Source: Albula goreensis (lineage: Eukaryota; Chordata; Actinopteri; Albuliformes; Albulidae). Taken from it: DNA of 64,000 nucleotides. Under the pieces are notes generated by a model. That model was not told the origin of the DNA. It saw nothing but the letters and a program-made list of their open reading frames with translations, and ran no database searches. The DNA lies in assembly GCA_022829145.1 (NCBI GenBank), contig CM040746.1:10290184-10354183 (forward strand), read 5' to 3'. Shown piece after piece: positions 11,463 through 24,317 of the stretch (its first letter is position 1; every line of letters begins with the position of its first letter). The translations under genes and the position numbers were made by a program.

Positions 11463-12479
11463 GTAATTATCTAGTTAGCTGCAACTGTACACAATTAGCC
11501 TGCAAGCTAACCCACTACTGGTCAGTTAATGACCGAATACAGCACACTAGCAATATCGAATGCATTTTGCTCAAATGAGTACATAGCAGGTTCGTTAGCT
11601 ATTTGCTGTCGTTTGTTTAACTAGCTCATAATAAAGTGCGTAGCTTAAACAAGTTTATCTCTGTTCTCATGACTTTAGTACTTAGCTTATCTAGTGTAAG
11701 TACGTATTGTATCATTCATGTCATTCATATCATGTAAGATATATTTATTCAAGTAAAGAGGGTACTTGATTGTGGCCAGTTACGTTCAGCCAATGTTTAG
11801 TTTACGAGCCAACTGTCATTATATTCATAAAACAAATACACTAACTGCCTAGACTTGCTAACTATGAAGGTAGCTTGCTCGAATTCGTCGATATAGCCGA
11901 CTCAGTTGGTTTAAAAGGTTTGTTATGGTAAGTTAAATTCAAACATTTTTCACGTGGTTCACTTTCTGGTTCAGACATCTAAAATTTCTTGTTTGACAGT
12001 TACCCAGTCAGTTAATGTGGAGTTGACTGAGATATTGCAGAACAATTAATATTTATCAAAAAAATCATAAAAACGTAACATTTTTCACTAAGTTGCAGCA
12101 AGCCTACTAACTAAAATCATCCGCAGTGACGCAATTCAGCGCTTTGATGTCTGATGAATCAGAATTTGTTCCAGTACATTTCTGGGCTCACAGCGCAGCC
12201 CCTGTGTCATCTTGAAGGCTCAGGCGAAGGTTTTAGCCAAATTTAGTTCCCACTGGCTCGAAAAGAGCATTGTTTCAAGGTGAAAGTCACAGTACTGTGG
12301 CATTTTCGTCTGTCAGTCTTGCCACAATATTTTGTTAGCCAGGTCGCTAGTTATTTTATTAATTGGCTGGGGTTGGTTATTCATTCCTGCACACATCACA
12401 CAGTTTTAGGTTGAAATCTGGGATTGTACTGCGACTATTTGGAGGGTGATAAAGGTGACTTTTCTCTGTTGTAGAACAT

Positions 12480-13080
12480 TTTATTGAACCTGGCGGCGAT
12501 CGGTGCACGCGGCAAGGAACTTTGCAAGAGGAACTGTGTTTTGTCATGCAAACGAGCAGGATGTGTAAACGCAGACTGCAATTATCAGCACAATGGGTGC
12601 ATGAATATGAGCGCAGTGGAAGTTGCCCCAGAGCGATGTTATGAAGTTAAGTTATACTTTTCTTGATTGTAATAGTTAAGGTTGGGATTTGGGTACACTA
12701 AGGGGAAACTTTTCAATGTCTCCAGCATACGAGGAGCGTCGCCACGTCTGTCTTGTCGAAATACAGGACACCGGGGTGTCGGAGTCGGAGGTGTCCTGGG
12801 GGGTGGTGCTCGTTTCATTTGGTTGGGGGTGTGCTTTGCAATTATTTGATCCGAAGGGGAGGGATTGTCTTCGGCAGTGATATGTATGACTTAACACCAC
12901 GAGCGAACAAAGTGCTCCAAACTGAAGTTTATCAAGACCGGGGACTTCACGAATGCTTTGCTGATCTGAACAGAAGGTACAACTCCAGAACAATCTCTGA
13001 AAACAATCCAAGACGGTTTAGTGTTGTGTTCCGGTCAATGTCACTCACAATCAAACCGTGTCGCAGCGCTTGAGGTTCAG
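12480..13080. other. GC/CpG-richer segment near the start of intron 1
   Basis: Between 12480 and 13080 CpG content rises. There is a 9-bp inverted repeat (caggacacc 12764-12772, ggtgtcctg 12790-12798). Open frames here have no recognisable domain. It may be regulatory or an extension of the promoter island; no direct proof. Confidence 0.3.
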
Positions 13081-13718
13081 TTTTATGAATGAGTCACAGT
13101 ACTTGGGGACTGGGCCCCTCTAACCAGCCAACCCCCCCCCCCAAGGGAAGGAGGGATGAAAGTTTTTTGCGGGAGAAAGTGAAATAGTGTGTGAAGCTTG
13201 GATTAAATCTGAATGTTGTGGTTAAGTAGAGTGATGAATGAAGAAATCTGTTATGCCCATTAATCTTTTCTGTATTTCTCTACAGAAGTGGCAAAACATA
13301 CAGAGTTTTAGTGCACCTGTTGTGGTTCTGAGATCTCAGCTATGACTAACATTTTCGTAAATCTACTGCGGCCCTTCCCAAGTTTACTCAAAACTCAGTC
13401 CCAGAAACATTTTTTTTCTGATGTTGTTTTAGGATAAACTCATGTGCAGTAGAGATCTGATGAAAGTGATTGCCTAGTACAGCTCCCATGACAACAGTGC
13501 TTGGTTTCCTTCTTAGTGAGTGATTGTGTTGTTAGTCATCTGTGCTGGTATAAAACTGAATGTTTTGCTGTTGTAAAAGCTCACTTTACTAAGATGCTAA
13601 GTTCTTTGCTTTCTTTTAATGTTTTTCGTAAATGGGCATGATTCCATCGATAATGGTTGTTTGATGCTAAAATGCTTAACCTGAAGTGAACTGTTACAGT
13701 GGAAGTATCCATCAAATT

Positions 13719-13752
<34 letters not shown>

Positions 13753-15440
13753 CTAAATCTGGCCAGTGCTTTGTTAACAAAGCACTTTCTTCCATGTTAT
13801 CGGAGTGAGAAAGTAGTCAGGCACATCATTCTCACAAATTAACCCAAGTTAACCTGCAATGGGACTATGTTGTGGCTACTTGGGCCATAAGTACAGCAGG
13901 GTGGTGTGTTAATGAACAGCTGTGGCAGGCAGTCCAACAGGGTGGCTTGCGATTGGCCTGCTGGTGCCAAGTTTCCAGCAAGGCAGAGTGTGACTGGCTG
14001 TAGAATGGTGGGGGTGGCAGTGCTTCTGAGGGTGGTCCTTAACTGATGCTATTGTGCAAGAATGAGTCCAAAAGTCAATCATCCTCCATTATGTAGTGTA
14101 CTACCCAAATGCAGTGACTGCACAGTTTAGCTGATACATTGAGTGAAAAGAGGCAGTTGGCAGTATGTTGCAGATGTCCTCAAAGAGAGCATCTTTTCCA
14201 TCTTCTAAGGCTATTTTCACTAATGAGACAGGACTATGAATTCAAGTGCCCACATCTAAACCAGGACTAAGAGAAAAATGAAAATCTACAGGTTAACTCG
14301 TTTAAATGAACAGTGTATGACATTATGTTAGACCAACAATACAGTTGCATGACCAAGAAGAAAATACATGTAATAAGTAGAAAATATGAAAAGGAGAAAA
14401 AAACGCATCTGGCCCTCATTGATGTAGCAATCAGAAGAGCATGCAGAAGGGCCAGCATTGCTGTAGCTGGGAGGGATACAGATTCCTCATTTTAACCTCT
14501 GCTCCTTTTTACCAGCTGCAGAAAGCGTTACAGGCCCTTTAACATAACTCCTACAAGACTGCTGTCAGTTACTAATTTTGGAGAAGAAGAAAAAGAGGAA
14601 TTTATAGACCATGTACAGAGTTTCTTGTCAAGTGAAATACGATGAATGTAAGATTTGGGGAGAGAGAAAAAAAAAAGAACCAGTGGTTTAGCTTATTAAA
14701 ACCTTGTGTGTGTATGTGTGTGTGTATGTTTTTTGGCAATTGGTACTTTGGTTTCAGGATCAGAGCTGTGAGTTAAAATGTTAGCCACTTCAAAAGGCCA
14801 GACAGTACAAATGAGATGGAGAGAAAACCGACAGCGTGAAGCAGGTAAATAACCCTGTTTCTCCGGCTCTCGACTTCCTTGAGGTTTGTGGCAGGCCTCC
14901 AGGACTCTGTGTGAATCCTATGAGTTACACAGTTTGTAGCTGCTCCGAGGGCCTTCACTTTGGGCAATTAAATCAAACCGTATTTCCCGTTCAGGAATGC
15001 CATCACTGACAGGAAATTACCTTAATGACTCCATTGTGTATGAAGCTATTATGCTTGAACTGCATTAAAACAAAGCTCGCATGGGAAGGTATTGAGGTTC
15101 CCAAAAAAGCTTACCTACTTCATCACTATAACTCTACAAGTCGGTCTATAAAGTGCTGAATTAAAGGGGTGGAATGGGAGGAGGGGCTCCATAACTTTGA
15201 TCTCCAGACCCCCCCTGGAGATGCCCACCTTGTGGCTAGGGACTCTCAGTCCAACCCCTCAGTACAGTGGTTGCAAGTTGGTTGGCACATATATCTCAGC
15301 ATTCACTATTGGCAGCAGGGCAGAAGATATTTGACTCAGTAGTACATACATGCATGCCATTATTCCATGTGTATATATATGCATATGTAATAATCAAAAA
15401 AGTTAAGACGCATTTCTTGTCCCTCTGTGACTGCTATGCA
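13081..15440. other. eda: Intron 1 DNA, mostly unremarkable
   Basis: Contains a 32-base T run (13721-13752), a short GT-rich patch (about 14706-14728) and a conserved-looking stretch (14990-15100, see findings). No exon can be supported. Confidence 0.5.
13721..13752. repeat. Poly(T) run
   Basis: Thirty-two consecutive Ts. Confidence 0.95.
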
Positions 15441-15449
15441 TTCCTCTAG

Positions 15450-15545
15450 GGTATCATTGCACTTTGACCCCAACGTATACACTTGTCTTACCATTGTAAG
15501 TTGTTCTGGATAAGAACATCTGCTCATTGCATGTAATATAACATA
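15450..15545 (+). mobile_element. SINE/LINE 3' tail fragment (L2-type)
   Basis: The words gtaagttgttctggataaga and catctgctcattgcatgtaat match the tail shared by teleost L2-clade LINEs (such as eel UnaL2) and their partner SINEs. The head is not clearly recognisable upstream. Confidence 0.6.
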
Positions 15546-15549
15546 TTGT

Positions 15550-18500
15550 AACAATTTTACCCATCACATGTAATCCATACAAGGCCTAAAATATGTAATT
15601 TTATTACATTTTGGAAATATAAACACAATTTTGTTAAAAGGAGAGCCAGGACATCCATTTTGTTGAGGACTTCATGGGATTTCTTTATCGAGTCCAGTTT
15701 TGGTACTACCGTAAGTAGGAAAGGAATGCTTAGCAGAGGCGATATAATTCGGTCACAGACTGTGGAGACCGCAGGACCCACAGCTTCGAATGCCTGTGTG
15801 GGTGTTAGAGTGTAAGCAGCTACCACTTTCGTCCGTTAAATTAATTACAGGCAGGTTTTCTCCTGCTGACACTGATTGGTTCAGACCACACGTCACATGA
15901 AATGTCAGGGGCCAATTGCAGAAGAGTTCCAGACACTCTGCTCAACAGGGGCTTGGGAGTGTTTCACTTCAGTGGCTGCCAAATTAACTCGGTTAAATTA
16001 ATCATCGGCTTTGCCCTCCCATCAACCTTCCCTCAGATACATTCACATGGGTCATATGGGTTGCCTGAGCCAATTACAGCATAATGACTTAAGTGTAGGA
16101 GAAATATATCCTACCGTCTTGGTGAGTGGTTTATACTGCTTGTTAGGATAAGGAACCAAAACTGTAAATTTATTCATTGAAAAACAAATAGCGTTTTTGG
16201 GAGTTTGAGTTTTGTGTTCACATTTTTCAAACTTTAACAGTGTGGGCCCATGCAAATGTATTTAGAGTTGGTTCATTCCCTCCTTCCAAAACAATCATGA
16301 AGTGATTTTGTTATGTCTTAATGTAAGATTAAGCTGGCTATCCTTAGCCAAATTCAATGATTAAAGAGGTAACATTGCTAACCCTTTACACTACCCTGTG
16401 CTAGTCAGCAGTTGTAATCTCTGTTTTGTTGCTGCTGAGGCTTAAGAATGAAGATGTGATGATGGAAAGGTCTTGTCTTTTTTCTGTGAAATCCACACCA
16501 GTTTAATGGTGAACCAAAACTGTCAGCGATTTGAAGACACTCTTTCCTTACCGCCTGAAAACAACACTTACCATAGCGGTTATATTAGCTATGTCATAAG
16601 TGGATGAGAACCACACTGTTTTTGCCAAACGCATAGCAGAGAGGTATAAGCACCCCATGCTGCTTTGTGAATGGCCACTTTCCCTGGCCTGGGATCAGCT
16701 GGCATTTTGGGTCATGTGACTTCAGGCACTATGTGGAAGGGCTCCCAAGTATGCTATTTTTCTTCAGGCTCGACTAAGTGTGACCGCACTCTCCATGTGA
16801 ATAACATCCCAGTGTTAGGCATAGCTGTGGCTGCACTCTTTATCGGAACGCTTGTTTATTTATAAATATCGTTCCGGAGGATTGCTTTTTGACGTCTCAT
16901 CATAACCAACCCTGAGTCTATCCTATGTGATAAATAGAGGCCACGCTGGGGCCTTGGAGCCTACAGAGACACACGGTTTCAATACTTTGGAGAAGAGGTA
17001 CAATTAGGTCACTGTGGCTTTTTTTTCGGTCAGTTTGTCCATGGTGCATGTTGAAGCATTTAATTTTCTTATTTATCTAAAAGAAAAAAATATTTCAGAA
17101 TATTTGTATGTAATTTGTATGTCAACGCTGTAATTTTATTTGTATGCCAACTCTATAAGCATGGCCCAGAACAACCTGATTCGTCTGTGCTCAAGTGAGT
17201 TACGATTTCAATCATCTGGATTGCCAAGGCCTCTGAAAGCAGCTGAAAAGGAACTTGTATAACGTTCATGGGTCATGTGTTGCAGTGTAAGATATTAAGA
17301 TGCCCACTCATACGCTGTTTGCATGTCCGATGCAGGGTAAACATAAAGATCAAAAGAAGCAGGTTTCATATGTTACCGTATCCTTTCCAAAGCTCCTTAC
17401 ATTTACCCCATGTAAAATAAGGGACAGCACAGCCATCCTTAAGTATCCTGGTCAAACGTGCCTTTTTTTTGTTTGTTTCCATCCCCTGGTACAGAACAGG
17501 TGTTAGCCAGCACAGTACCCAGCATGTTGCTGGATTATTTTTTTTAATGTTGTAAATTCTGAAGCAGCACTTGCATGTGCTTAATTGTAGACAGTGTGTG
17601 CCATTGAATGCACCTGATTTTATTAAGAAGAACTTAAGGGCTTAAGGGTCTGTGAAACAGATGTTTTCAAGGTTAAGGATGCAAACCATTATAAAAGGTT
17701 TTTTTTTGGTAGAATCCAGTAAAAATGTACAGTTTAGTCTCAACTCCATAGTATTGAATGGTTGCCTATAAGGTTGTAGTTCCTCATTCTCATCTTAAAA
17801 ATGTAGATGATTGATAGCTGTATTAATTAGTTGTGATGACAACTTTGTGTTTACAACACAAGAGCCAGTTACCTTACGTGAGCATATTTTTGTCTTACTG
17901 CTACAATTTAGAGTGATTCTTAGAGTAATTCTGCCCCTCCCCAGTGACTTCCAGCATAATACACATCGTCTGCCAAAGATAATATTCCATTTCTTATGAT
18001 TTTATTGAGACATGTTCTAACTTAATTAAATATATAATTAAATAGCTAAAGCTCAATTCAGAGATAGGGCATCTAGATTACTTCATCAACATTTATTTCC
18101 GTAGTTTTCTGCAATTTGATTGGTGCCAGAGGATGGTTTTCATGGGCTGGGGTATTTTATTATGTCAGCTCTCAGCTCTTGGACTCATGAAACCGCATTG
18201 GAGTGGCTGACTGTTGACTGCCACCCTGATGACTACTGACAATCACCTCCCTTGGTCTGTCCATGACAATCTATCATGTTTGGATTCTGGAATGATCAAC
18301 CAAGTTTACATGTAAAAGGTTTCCCATTGAATCTCAGAATTTACATTTACCCATAATGCCACTGATGTCAAATTCAAAAAGCATCACTAACCTATTCACC
18401 ACCTGGTCACATGTAAACATTATCAATTGTCAGGCATTCACATGGAAACCTTTATTGTTGAATGCCGTTGCCATGGATTCCCCATACCTCAGATCCAGTG

Positions 18501-21500
18501 CGCTTTCGTGCAGACAGTAATGTGCTCTCTACTGCAGAGCAATCTGCGGCTCCCAGGGGCACCGATTTTGTTTTCGCACTTGCGTTTTTCGGCCCCATTC
18601 GTCTATATTATTTCAATAATTTATTTTTCCCTCTGAAGTTGTTTTATGCCGGTAAGCCCAGACATTTTTCTGGAACTTTTTCCTTCTAATTGCTTCCAAA
18701 AGAATTCTTGTGAAACCCCTGACGCTGTGTCCTTTTAAGGGATACCACAGTGTTTTATGACTGTTTTGTTCAAGGGACAGAAACAAATTACCAAAGATTT
18801 GATGTACTGGCTACCATACAGGTTTTTTTTGCCTGTCTTGGGCATATGACAGAATTTGTCACAATAGAATAGCAGTGACAATGTGAAATACGTTGGAAAA
18901 GCCCTTGTTAAGTTCTAAATGGTATGAACAAAGTGCAAGCAAGTTCTGCAGCCCTTCAGTGGTGTGTAGCCACAAAGCTATAAAAAGGATGTCTGTTTGG
19001 ATACTCTGCTGAGTTTTGTCAGACAGAATATATGAGGGCTATTTTATTTGTTTTGATAGCGCATATTGGAAGGGAAGCCAGTGACAGCACTTGTTAATCA
19101 TGTAGCACATCATCGACGGCACGAAAAGGGACTTATGTCACGAAACAAATGCAGTGGGGAGCTCTGGAAGCAGGAAACGTTTCAGGCCCTTGTAGAAAGC
19201 CTTAGGCTGTCTTTCACGCTGCCTGTTTTTGGTTTTGGGGGAAAAAGGAAACCTTTGACTAGTTTTTGTGTTTTTCTTTCTGTGTTTCCACAACAGTCAC
19301 TGCATGGTTTTGAGGATTGGAAGGACTTGGCCTCTCCAGTATGACTGTCCAGAGTGTTTTTGGATGTGAAAACTAGCTCATATACACATTCTTTCAATTT
19401 AACCACCTCACAAACTGGTATGCCCAGGTATGTTGAAGCTCATCACTGTGACCTCTCCTTTCTCAGTTAGACTCCAGACAAGCACACGCTCTCCTTTGAG
19501 CTACCACAGGCACTGAGTCAGAGAAGTGCCCTTCATGTGCGGCTTGTGTGGACAGACTGTACATCCCTGATTGACCATAGGGGGTCACTAGTGAATTAAG
19601 ACTCAATGCCATGCTGAGCAGAGAGTTAAGAGGTTCCACCAGTTAAGAGGCTAGGACATGTAATGGAATGTTGTTTGAACCAGCAAGAAAGCTTTGTATA
19701 AATATGAGTAATGTATTAGTCACTGCTCAGAAAACCCCATATAATCTGTGTGGCCACAAGTCATGGGTGTTGATTAGTCTGTTTAATCAAGTGATAAAAA
19801 AAGAAAGCTTCTCATTGGTCATTGTTTTGTTCAAAAGCAGTTGTATTGGCTATACCCTTCTCATACTGTGGTACACATATTCTTAATCATTGAAAAATGA
19901 CAAAGGAAAAAAGGAATTCAAAAGCAGTTAAAAAGGATCTCCTGTAACGTTCATAGATCATTTGTTGTGTTTTGAAGTGTAAAGATGCTGTTAAATATGC
20001 TGTTTGCACGTAAAGAATCGTAACAATCAAAAAGATCAAAGTTGTAATTTTTCTTCCCTAAATTTTGCATGTATATAGAGAAGGGAAATCCCTTAGCAGT
20101 AGATGTACACAGTCTGATTTTAACCAGTGATGTGAGGAAATATGACTTTACAGTGGAATGTGGTGGGTTTGAAGGATCTGGTAATGTGCGGATCTGCCTT
20201 TGATGGACACGTGGCTGCAATTAATCTTGAGGAGTTTGGTTATCGTTCTCAGAAGACCATCACGATATGCATCTCAGAATGATAGCTGATTTCCTCCATG
20301 CTTCAAAAAAAAAAAAAAAAAAAGCTCATCTCTTCTGGTCTATGGGTGAGCATCCTGTAAACTGTGTTTTTTGTACAGCAATTACTAAAAGCCCCTTGCA
20401 ATAGAAGTGTGTTGATTAGTTGTCTGTACACACCTGGTTGATGTAATTCTTGATAGCAGTCCAGTTGTACATTTGTGGTAGCAACACACCCACAAGCTGC
20501 TGTAAAGAGAGTTACCTGTAACATAACGATTATGTCACCCAGCAAGAACTGCAGGCATGCAAGCCTGAAGCATTAAGCAGGTAACATTCTATCATCATAA
20601 TTGGCGTGGAATTCAAAATCAGTTTGTGGTGCAATAAATATGTAGGCCTAATTTGTCTCTGACAGTATCCTCATAAATGCCTTAACATCAACTGTCGCTG
20701 AATGCAAATAAAGTAAATAGCTTGGATATTGCTGTGTCATTAGTATGGCATGTCCATCAGTTCATGGCAGTGGCTTTGCCTCCCACAGGTAGAATGGACT
20801 CTCCAAAGGGTTTACCAGGGTTACTACCGCATTTGTCCAGTCCTGTTACCCACAAGGTGCCTGCAGGTTACAGCAGTGAAAGGCATGCCTCTCCTCAGTG
20901 TTAGCTCTACGCCATGTAGCATAGAGTGTGAAGAACAGTCAGCAGCTTACTATGAGCAGCATTAATGATAAATATAATAATTCTGACTATACATTTAATA
21001 TCCTTCACACTGTTTGTTGCTTATCTCAAATATTTGCTATAATGCAAGATTTTATGAAATTTGCTCCATGGGGGTATGTTGAGGTTTTTGCTTTATATAT
21101 ATAGAAGGTATGTGAAAACTGATGGTAAAGGCAGAATAAGCAAATTGATAACAGTATTTCCAGAAATGATATTTCACTTTTGATTTGAGAGGTGCTGTCT
21201 TTTTGCTGTTAGGGTCAAGCACAGTTGAAGTATGGCTTGGTTCCCCATAAAGGTGTTGCTGGAGAAGACAATGCGATGGTGCGAATTCTGTTGTTCTGCC
21301 TACTCTAATTTCCACAGACTGCTTATCACATTACAAATGTGTCTGAACAAGAGTTTCGGCTTCGCACGTGTTGTCTTGACAGCAAACGAGACGGAATGAC
21401 ATTTCAGATTTCTGTCACGCGAACTCCTCAGATCCTGGTAATGAGACACTCCATAGCCCCCCCCTCCCCCAAAACAAAAAAAGAGGTGATGTAATCCCCT

Positions 21501-24297
21501 GGGGACATTGTAAGGCCAGACACATTCCTGCGCTGTGTGTCTTCCAGGATTAAGCCTAAAAGCACTGAAGAATCTAATTAGCTGTGTGTTTGGAGTTCTC
21601 CTTCTCCCTGTTCACATCACTCGCTTTTTTGTTCTTCTTTTTTTTTCTTTCGGCAAAGCACTTGATCTCTGAGAATGGCGTTCGGGGGCCCTACATCTGT
21701 TGCACTTGCTTAGTGTCATCACTCCATCCTTGATGTGCCTAAACAGTGAGACCAAGATGGACGGTTTGTTTTACATCCTGCCTGAAATTGCTTGTATTTG
21801 TCATTGTCTGGACTGAGGTTCTAGCTGCGTAGAGTACAACAATGTGTTATCCACTCATGATCATTTAATCCATCAAACTTGGCCCACAGTTTTTCGCTGT
21901 CCGGAAACGGGCAGCCATGGCCATGCAAGCCAACTGCACTGAAGTGATGTCTAGTGATGTCTGTCATAGAAGACCAGTTGTTTTAAAGCAGCAAAGGAAC
22001 AGAAATATCAGCTGTTTTCCCATAACCACCCTTTTGACTTTTCATTTGGAGTCACCACTTCCATCTGTAGGCCGTCCTTCATGTAAATTACTGGTGAAGT
22101 CGAGAAATTTGGTCAGTTTATCGCAGTTCCAGGGCTCAGGGCTGAAAACTAAGACCAACTTGCGAAGCTACTTTCTCTGACCTTTAGCAACACTTTGTTT
22201 TGTTTTGTTTTCCACTGGATGTGTTTACTCGTTTGGCATTGGTTTGTTGTATTTGTATCTCTGGATTCAGTCATAACTGCTGTGACACGTTTTGTCTTTT
22301 AACTGTTTGCAACAAAGTGAGCATAACATTATATTACTCATTATGCAGTGTTGTACATCAATAAAATTAATGAAAAAAACGTCCAGACATAAAAAGTACA
22401 GAGAGAGACCAAGATAAACATATAAATCATTTATAATGATAGCCTTATAAATGTCTTAAGAAAAACTGTTGTTAAAAATAAATAAAATAAATGGTTTTGG
22501 GCCTGTCTGTGTCATTAGCCTGCTATGTCTCAAAGTTCACAGTGGTTGACTTTCTACCATTAGGATGTTTTTGTTTTTTTTTTTGTTTTTTTTTAAATCT
22601 CTGAATCTCTGTATTCAGTTTTAACCACTGAGGCACTTGGCTTTGTGTCTTTTAACAAACCAACTATAGCATTATTTTACTCATACACAATGTTGCATGA
22701 AAAATGGGCTATATATAAGTACTGTAGGTTTGATTATACAGCACATTCATGGAAATTGAAGCAAACCTATATATCAGTAACTGAAGAAATCTGGCACAGT
22801 ATCTACATATGGGTGGCTTGTGCAATTAATTTTCTCATAACGTCTTTCTGTTCATTTCCATGGATGTATTGTTGCAGTATTGATGTAATCTGAATCCTAA
22901 CTTTCATGAAATGACTCTCATCTTGTGCCTATTGAAAATAAGAGACTGAATAATAGCATTCCTGGTTTAACAATCATTGATATGAATTTTCATCAGCATG
23001 TATTAGGTATGATATGCAACATTAAGAATGCACAGATTAGCATAAAATATTTTTGTTTTCTCTCCAGCATATTGCTCAGTGACAGATTGATAATGATACC
23101 TGCTGTAGGTTCTCCACCCTTATTTGTTCTTTATTTCTTTCTAGGTGCTCTTATTCAGAGCTAGTTGCAGCTTGATATTTACTGAACCAGTTTAGGTATA
23201 GTTGTCTTGCTCAAGGTTTAATGGCATTGATTCACTCAGTAGTTGAGTCTTGGGAGTAACAAGCTGAGTTTTTGACAATTTCTTATGAAGTGCCTGCATA
23301 AGCCTTACCACTCTTGCTAGTGTAAATTAGTCAGAGTTTAGTTTATCTCCATGGGTCTACCTTTCTTGTCTCATTGAAGAAAAAGCCGTTCCTTTTGTCA
23401 TAGAGTGAAGAGCCAGAATACCTATCTGCTAGTCATATTGTAAAAATGGTAGAAAACTTTGACTTGAGTCCTGATGTAAAATTTCCAGAGTATGTTTCCA
23501 TCATTTATAGTGTACAAACTGCCCAGTTCCATAGCACCTTTTCTTTGTGTAAAATAGCATTGGGGAGAAGTCGTCGCTGGAGAATGGAGGGACAGCCCGA
23601 CCCAGCCCATAGTTTGGCGTTTGCTGTGCGCCAGATGTGGGGGCCGCTCCTCAGAACAATGCGTTTCATGTGGCTTTCTGCTTGTCCCAAATTGGGATTG
23701 TTTGAAGCCACAACGCACAGAGTGTGTGCCAGCTGGCAAGGCCAGGGCGAGCTGTTGAGGGAACAGAGGGGGTTTGAGGGGGGGCGGCGGTATTGGTTTG
23801 TGGAGGGGGAGTAGGCAAAAAAGGAGAAGAAAGGAGAGGTAGCAGGTGGAAAAATATATTAACCAAAATTACTGGCAGGTGCTCCAAAAAGTGGAGGACT
23901 TGAAAGTTCAAATGGAGAACTCGTCGTGGGGATTTGGACGAGCGAACGGTATTTTGGCCTCATGCCACTCAAAACAAGATGTGGCGGATTCAGCTGCCCA
24001 GCTCCGCAAAGTGCAAAGAGGGACTACCGGTGCGTAGGCCCATAAGCCGGCTCACATTGGAGGGGCCCCTGTCCAATTAACCCAAGGGGGCCAAGTCGTT
24101 GCGTCCAGGTGACAATTTTGGGTCTCAAAGGCGGCGCCGTCTTTGGGTCTCAGGCCTAGTTTGTGACTGGTCCAAAGAACCCGTGCGGGTCCAAATGTCA
24201 GTCTGGAAACATTATAAACTTCCAACGTTTAAGCATTTATGTGTATGTTTCAAAGGGCCATATAATAAGAAAAATATTTTATTAGGGCTTTTGTTTT
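15550..24297. other. eda: Intron 1 DNA without supportable genes
   Basis: Long stretch of ordinary intronic sequence with A/T homopolymers (for example a 19-A run at 20305-20323 and T-rich 22567-22594). A GC-richer patch lies at 23560-24140. Open frames are short and unrecognised on both strands. Confidence 0.5.
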
Positions 24298-24317
24298 AAA
24301 AAAAAAAAAAAAAAAAA
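24298..24317. repeat. Poly(A) run
   Basis: Twenty consecutive As. Confidence 0.9.

Noticed and set aside
12484-12666. 60-residue cysteine-rich plus-strand frame
   Set aside because: Cysteine spacing matches no family I know, and it lies just after intron 1 begins with no donor or promoter evidence.
23422-24037. Overlapping frames of 60-122 residues on both strands in a GC-rich patch
   Set aside because: Both strands are open through base composition; no domain or splice support.
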